Assembly: GCA_027347685.1 (NCBI GenBank)
Contig: DAIEQM010000025.1
Location: forward strand, 1-11,964
Direction: 5' to 3'
Length of the DNA: 11,964 nt
DNA from: UBA5941 sp021824385
Lineage (GTDB): Bacteria > Patescibacteriota > Microgenomatia > UBA8517
Part shown: one piece after another, positions 6,252-11,964 of the stretch
How the letters are laid out: each line of letters starts with the position of its first letter
How positions within the stretch are numbered: the stretch's first letter is position 1
Notes under the pieces: model-generated
The model's database searches: none
Seen by the model: the letters and a program-made list of their open reading frames with translations, nothing else
What the model was told of the DNA's origin: nothing
Made by a program: the position numbers and the translations under genes

Positions 6252-6395
6252 GAGTTCAAAATTGTCCCGGCAATGACCTATTCTCACGACTAGTTGCCCA
6301 GCCACTACCGTCGGCGCTGACGCGTTTCACTGCTCTGTTCGGAATGGGAAAAGGTGGTTCCACGTCGCTCAGATCACCGAGACAGTTTTAAACTC
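6252..6395 (-). other. Inverted repeat flanking 5S rRNA (processing stem)
   Basis: The 15-base arms at 6252-6266 and 6381-6395 are inverted copies with two differences, both tolerated as G-U pairs or mismatches. They extend the 5S terminal helix outward and would form a processing stem in the precursor. Confidence 0.6.
6263..6384 (-). rRNA. rrf: 5S ribosomal RNA
   Basis: The minus strand carries the 5S core, including CCGAACAGAGCAGUGAAACG, a form of the conserved CCGAACUCAGAAGUGAAACG. The ends pair as UGUCUCGG with CCGGGACA to close helix I. About 122 nt, close to the usual 120. It is the last rRNA of the operon, about 120 bp after 23S. The spacer holds a small palindrome, ATGCATA-GTA-TATGCAT (6406-6422). 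End positions are good to a few bases. Confidence 0.95.
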
Positions 6396-6484
6396 AAAAA
6401 GAGTCATGCATAGTATATGCATTTCTCAAAAATTAATCTTTAAAAGAACATCAATCATTATTTCTAATGAATTTGATCTCTAAA

Positions 6485-6505
6485 AGCTCAAAGAGAAAGG
6501 TCCGT

Positions 6506-6513
<8 letters not shown>
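6485..6513 (-). other. 3' arm of the 23S precursor processing stem
   Basis: Pairs with 9910-9938 in the transcript: AGCUCAAAAGAGAAAGG (5' side) against the complement of agctcaaagagaaagg, continuing into the terminal helix of 23S. About 25 of 29 positions pair. A stem like this is the usual RNase III-type substrate that frees 23S. Confidence 0.75.
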
Positions 6514-9909
<3,396 letters not shown>

Positions 9910-9920
<11 letters not shown>

Positions 9921-9938
9921 GCCTTTCTCTTTTGAGCT
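9910..9938 (-). other. 5' arm of the 23S precursor processing stem
   Basis: Partner of 6485-6513. It lies at and just upstream of the 23S 5' end and shows that the whole 3.4-kb transcript, intron included, can be looped between the two arms. Confidence 0.75.
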
Positions 9939-9966
9939 GTTAAAGTACAAACCTCTTTAGAAATAA

Positions 9967-9999
9967 ATGAAAAAGGAGAAACTATTTCTCTTCTTTCAT
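9967..9999 (-). other. Imperfect hairpin in the tRNA-Ala/23S spacer
   Basis: ATGAAA..GGAGAAA and TTTCTC..TTTCAT pair around a CTA loop (about 13 of 15 positions). No U-tract follows, so it is more likely a processing hairpin than a terminator. Confidence 0.4.
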
Positions 10000-10014
10000 C
10001 TACCTCTAACTTTG

Positions 10015-10088
10015 TGGACCGAGCCGGACTCGAACCGGCGACCTCTTCATTGCAAATGAAGCGTTCTAGCCAACTGAACTATCGGCCC
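10015..10088 (-). tRNA. tRNA-Ala (anticodon UGC)
   Basis: A full 74-nt cloverleaf. Acceptor GGGCCGA/UCGGUCC with the G3-U70 pair that marks alanine tRNAs; anticodon arm CUUCA-UUUGCAA-UGAAG with anticodon UGC; T arm CCGG-UUCGAGU-CCGG; discriminator A. The 3' CCA is not encoded (A is followed by CA AA). It is the first gene of the operon, about 95 bp before 23S. A tRNA-Ala at this place is usual between 16S and 23S, yet no 16S precedes it here. Confidence 0.97.
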
Positions 10089-10149
10089 TCGTTTCCGTCT
10101 CCACATGGGCAATGTAAAAAGTGCAAAGGAATTAACGTCTTTCTTCCAC

Positions 10150-10178
10150 AAAAAATGTTGACGTGCCTTTACGTCAAC
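10150..10178 (-). terminator. Terminator-like hairpin in the rRNA operon leader
   Basis: GUUGACGU (10171-10178) and ACGUCAAC (10157-10164) form a perfect 8-bp stem with a 6-base loop, then A and six U (10150-10155). It lies between the operon promoter and tRNA-Ala, so it would stop the operon unless overridden. An alternative pairing with downstream sequence could undo it: GUAAAGG with CCUUUGC and ACGUC with GACGU, the partners lying at about 10123-10138. Confidence 0.6.
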
Positions 10179-10217
10179 TAAGTAACTTACAAAATATATG
10201 AATGAGGGATTTCTTTG

Positions 10218-10248
10218 AGCTGCAGCGCCTAAGAATTAAGCGTCAGCT
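10218..10248 (-). promoter_or_regulatory. Upper leader hairpin of the rRNA operon
   Basis: AGCU(GA)CGCUUAA and UUAGGCG(CUGC)AGCU pair with a 3-base loop (7 + 4 bp with an internal loop). It precedes the terminator-like hairpin; the rest of the 209-nt leader shows no gene. Confidence 0.5.
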
Positions 10249-10297
10249 AAGTTCAAACGTGAATAAAGAAATGTCATCTATACGTAAAGGTAGGGAT

Positions 10298-10326
10298 ATT
10301 ATAGAGAGTTACTTGCCAGCCGTCAA
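10298..10326 (-). promoter_or_regulatory. Strong promoter of the tRNA-Ala/23S/5S operon
   Basis: TTGACG (10321-10326), a 17-bp spacer and a perfect TATAAT (10298-10303) on the minus strand. The -35 box and spacer overlap the last codons of the glycosyltransferase gene. Start of transcription near 10290, giving a leader of about 200 nt before tRNA-Ala. Confidence 0.85.
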
Positions 10327-11583
10327 CAGATGAGAAAGTTCAGTCCAAAACTGTTCTGCACCACGCGACGATATGTTGTGAGAAGCTTTTGATTTTTCGG
10401 TCCGATAAGCCCTCAGAAACACTCCTTCTGTATGCATACGTACAATCATTTCAGCTGAAACACTCGCATCGGCAGACGTGGAAAATGCACGAGAGTTCAA
10501 GTATCCATAGCGCTTCAAGAAATCTAAATTATCGTATTCCTGGCGTCCAACTGGTTCAGACAAAAGGAGTATGCCCCCTCCCACACTCGTAACAGGCAAG
10601 AGAACTTTAAAACTTTGCTCGCTCGGCTTTGTGATTTCAAAAGAGATCACGGTAGACGACAAAAGATCATTGTAATATTTCACAATTTCTCGATCGTGAA
10701 TGGAAGTTATAAGTGAAACATATGGACGCCTGGAGAGTTTTTGCAAAAAGCCTTTCGTGTACATATTTTGTCGAGCAACCACATAAAAGAAAAAACGCGG
10801 ATTTTTCCGATACATCGCACTCATGAGGTTTTCAATATAGTCCAAGTTTACAGCTGCTCCTGAAATCGGGACACATACCTCAATTCGACTCTTCTCTGCT
10901 GGGTCACATTGCAGTTTTCGCTTCTGCATGTTTTTTGGGGAAAGCGAGACTGAAAGACGAGGACTCAAAGGATATGGAACAACATGCATCTTCAATTTCT
11001 TTAAACCCTTCCTTTTTCCATACGCTTCAAGTGAGGACTTTGTTTCATAACTTGGTACAAACAAAATGTCTGCATCTTCTACATACCAGATCCGCTGAGG
11101 GCTATCGTCGGTTACCACCACCGCGAGTATTATTTTCACTCCCAGTTGTTTTGATAAAGCTGCTTTTGCTCCTGCGATTTGGTGTGCGAGGCCAAAGTGA
11201 GTGGCTACAATTAGTACTGTCTTCACAATGTTAAATTCTTGCTCAATGAGCGTAGCAAGCTCAGCCTGGATTCCTCGGTGATTTGAGCGTAAAAAAGTAC
11301 GATACCCTTTTGTAAAAACAGCCTCAGGAAGGCCATTTTGAGACCATTCAAGGAGAGACCTTGAAAGCGGATTCATACTGGTCAAGCGATGGAGTGTTGA
11401 GGCTGTTTGATCTCGGGTCTTTAAGAGATGTGGAAACACTCCCTTTGGGGCAGCCTCAAACAAGGCATTTGTTACCCTCAAATGACCGAGACCAGTCGAT
11501 GCATAGGCCAGAACAACCTCAACCGATGGATCAGTAAGCTGTAATGCTGAGGCAGGCATACTCCATTGTATCCCAAAGTGCAT
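10309..11583 (-). CDS. GT-B glycosyltransferase, MGDG synthase/MurG-like (GT28 type)
   Basis: Predicted to transfer a sugar from a nucleotide-sugar donor, probably to a lipid at the membrane face, as MGDG synthases and MurG do; the true acceptor is unknown. Counting from the ATG at 11581-11583 (424 residues): VVLAYASTGLGHLR (23-36) is the N-terminal Rossmann strand and glycine loop. VVTDDSPQRIWYVEDADILFVPS (156-178, key bases TDD and the VPS end) matches the VVTD...FVPS segment of MGDG synthases. The C-terminal half has PISGAA (239-244), ITKPSEQSF with the donor-site glutamate (317-325) and GRQEYDNLDFL (346-356). The frame extends 35 codons further up, but that stretch looks non-coding and overlaps two plus-strand promoters, so I prefer this ATG; 11559 is another option. 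No strong ribosome site for any. Its end overlaps the rRNA promoter. Confidence 0.85.
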   Translation of the reverse strand: MHFGIQWSMPASALQLTDPSVEVVLAYASTGLGHLRVTNALFEAAPKGVFPHLLKTRDQTASTLHRLTSMNPLSRSLLEWSQNGLPEAVFTKGYRTFLRSNHRGIQAELATLIEQEFNIVKTVLIVATHFGLAHQIAGAKAALSKQLGVKIILAVVVTDDSPQRIWYVEDADILFVPSYETKSSLEAYGKRKGLKKLKMHVVPYPLSPRLSVSLSPKNMQKRKLQCDPAEKSRIEVCVPISGAAVNLDYIENLMSAMYRKNPRFFFYVVARQNMYTKGFLQKLSRRPYVSLITSIHDREIVKYYNDLLSSTVISFEITKPSEQSFKVLLPVTSVGGGILLLSEPVGRQEYDNLDFLKRYGYLNSRAFSTSADASVSAEMIVRMHTEGVFLRAYRTEKSKASHNISSRGAEQFWTELSHLLTAGK

Positions 11584-11604
11584 ACTCGCCGCTGTAACTA
11601 GTAC

Positions 11605-11632
11605 TTGACAAATACCTATTATGGGGTATAAT
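11605..11632 (+). promoter_or_regulatory. Rightward consensus promoter P1
   Basis: TTGACA (11605-11610), a 16-bp spacer and TATAAT (11627-11632), both hexamers perfect. First of two tandem promoters, diverging from the glycosyltransferase gene. Confidence 0.8.
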
Positions 11633-11681
11633 ATGTCTAGAGTTAAGTAAGAACACGAGACGAAAGGCAAGAATGAAGGAC

Positions 11682-11710
11682 TTGACAAAAGGCATCCGAT
11701 AGTATATAAT
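11682..11710 (+). promoter_or_regulatory. Rightward consensus promoter P2
   Basis: TTGACA (11682-11687), a 17-bp spacer and TATAAT (11705-11710), all perfect. Two such promoters in tandem are typical of rRNA operons. The same 10-mer AGTTAAGTAA follows each at 8-12 bp. Confidence 0.88.
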
Positions 11711-11964
11711 GATTTTATCTTCAGTTAAGTAACTTCTAAGACAATTTAAGGTTCACCGGTCCTGGTTAGACGGGGAGCTATACAAAATCACAATTTTTTA
11801 TAATCCCCCGTCTGAGCAGTACAAAGCTCAGAGACTAGAGATATGAACAGTTATTTGCAACTACATTCATGTCTCGCACATTAAAAAAACTAAAGAGAGA
11901 GTTCACATAAGCTATAGAGCTTGTGGGACGCAAAGGAGCAAGAGGCTTGAGATCAATAGATCAT
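11711..11964 (+). promoter_or_regulatory. Structured leader of a highly expressed transcript, cut by window edge
   Basis: About 250 bases downstream of P2 with no sizeable gene. Hairpins: AGACGGGG/CCCCGUCU (11768-11775 and 11806-11813) with an AT-rich loop; GAGC/GCTC (11814-11829); CAUAAGCU/AGCUUGUG (about 11905-11924). Two overlapping 13-codon frames (11843-11884, 11869-11910) have no good ribosome site. AAAGGAG (11932-11938) stands eight bases before a TTG (11947), which opens a frame to the window end. It may be a 16S rRNA leader or a long 5' UTR; the sequence here does not decide. Confidence 0.5.

Noticed and set aside
9967..9999. Terminator between tRNA-Ala and 23S
   Set aside because: The hairpin is imperfect and lacks a U-tract; an rRNA operon would not be expected to stop here.
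11584..11688. N-terminal extension of the glycosyltransferase (35 more codons from 11688)
   Set aside because: The extra residues do not look like the family, and the stretch holds plus-strand promoter P1 and part of P2's -35 box.
11895..11950. Similarity to a cyclic-di-GMP-I (GEMM) riboswitch because of GUGGGACGCAAAGG
   Set aside because: The paired upstream element GCAAACC and the second conserved stem with its receptor are absent; one short match is not enough.

Overview
The window looks like a piece of a bacterial chromosome, most likely from the Candidate Phyla Radiation (Patescibacteria). The clues are small genes, a 23S rRNA carrying a self-splicing-type intron, an rRNA operon without a 16S gene next to it, a short four-domain ribosomal protein S1, and secreted proteins with Thr/Pro linkers. 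This assignment is an inference; the sequence does not name a genus. Every protein gene I can support is on the minus strand. The right end carries a separate leader transcribed to the right.

Layout, following minus-strand transcription from right to left. A GT-B glycosyltransferase of the MGDG-synthase/MurG-like type (10309-11583) ends inside the promoter of an rRNA operon (TTGACG-N17-TATAAT, 10298-10326). That operon has a structured leader with a terminator-like hairpin, then tRNA-Ala(UGC) (10015-10088), 23S rRNA (about 6506-9920) and 5S rRNA (about 6263-6384). The 23S gene is interrupted by a 447-nt group I intron (7441-7887) at the site equivalent to E. coli position 1931. Long inverted repeats flank both 23S and 5S and would form processing stems.

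Below 5S lies a run of five small genes (6196 down to 4273). Three code for small two-helix membrane proteins, one for a Trp-rich soluble protein and one for a 44-residue peptide. Three of the transcription units end in look-alike terminators built on GGCGCUGG/CCAGCGCC. Two of the membrane proteins share a C-terminal tail. Sample lines here are 45-55% GC, against 37-43% in flanking genes. I recognise none of these proteins; this array is the best candidate for an undescribed system.

Next come rpsA (3086-4165), a 30-bp direct repeat at its 3' end, and a two-gene unit for surface proteins: a DNRLRE-domain secreted protein with a Cys/His-rich C-terminal domain (1044-2879), followed by a membrane-anchored DUF7282-like protein (542-1039). 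Last is the 5' part of radA (1-492), cut by the window edge.

At the right end, two tandem consensus promoters on the plus strand (11605-11632 and 11682-11710) drive a structured leader of more than 240 nt that runs off the window. It could lead to the missing 16S rRNA gene or to another highly expressed gene.
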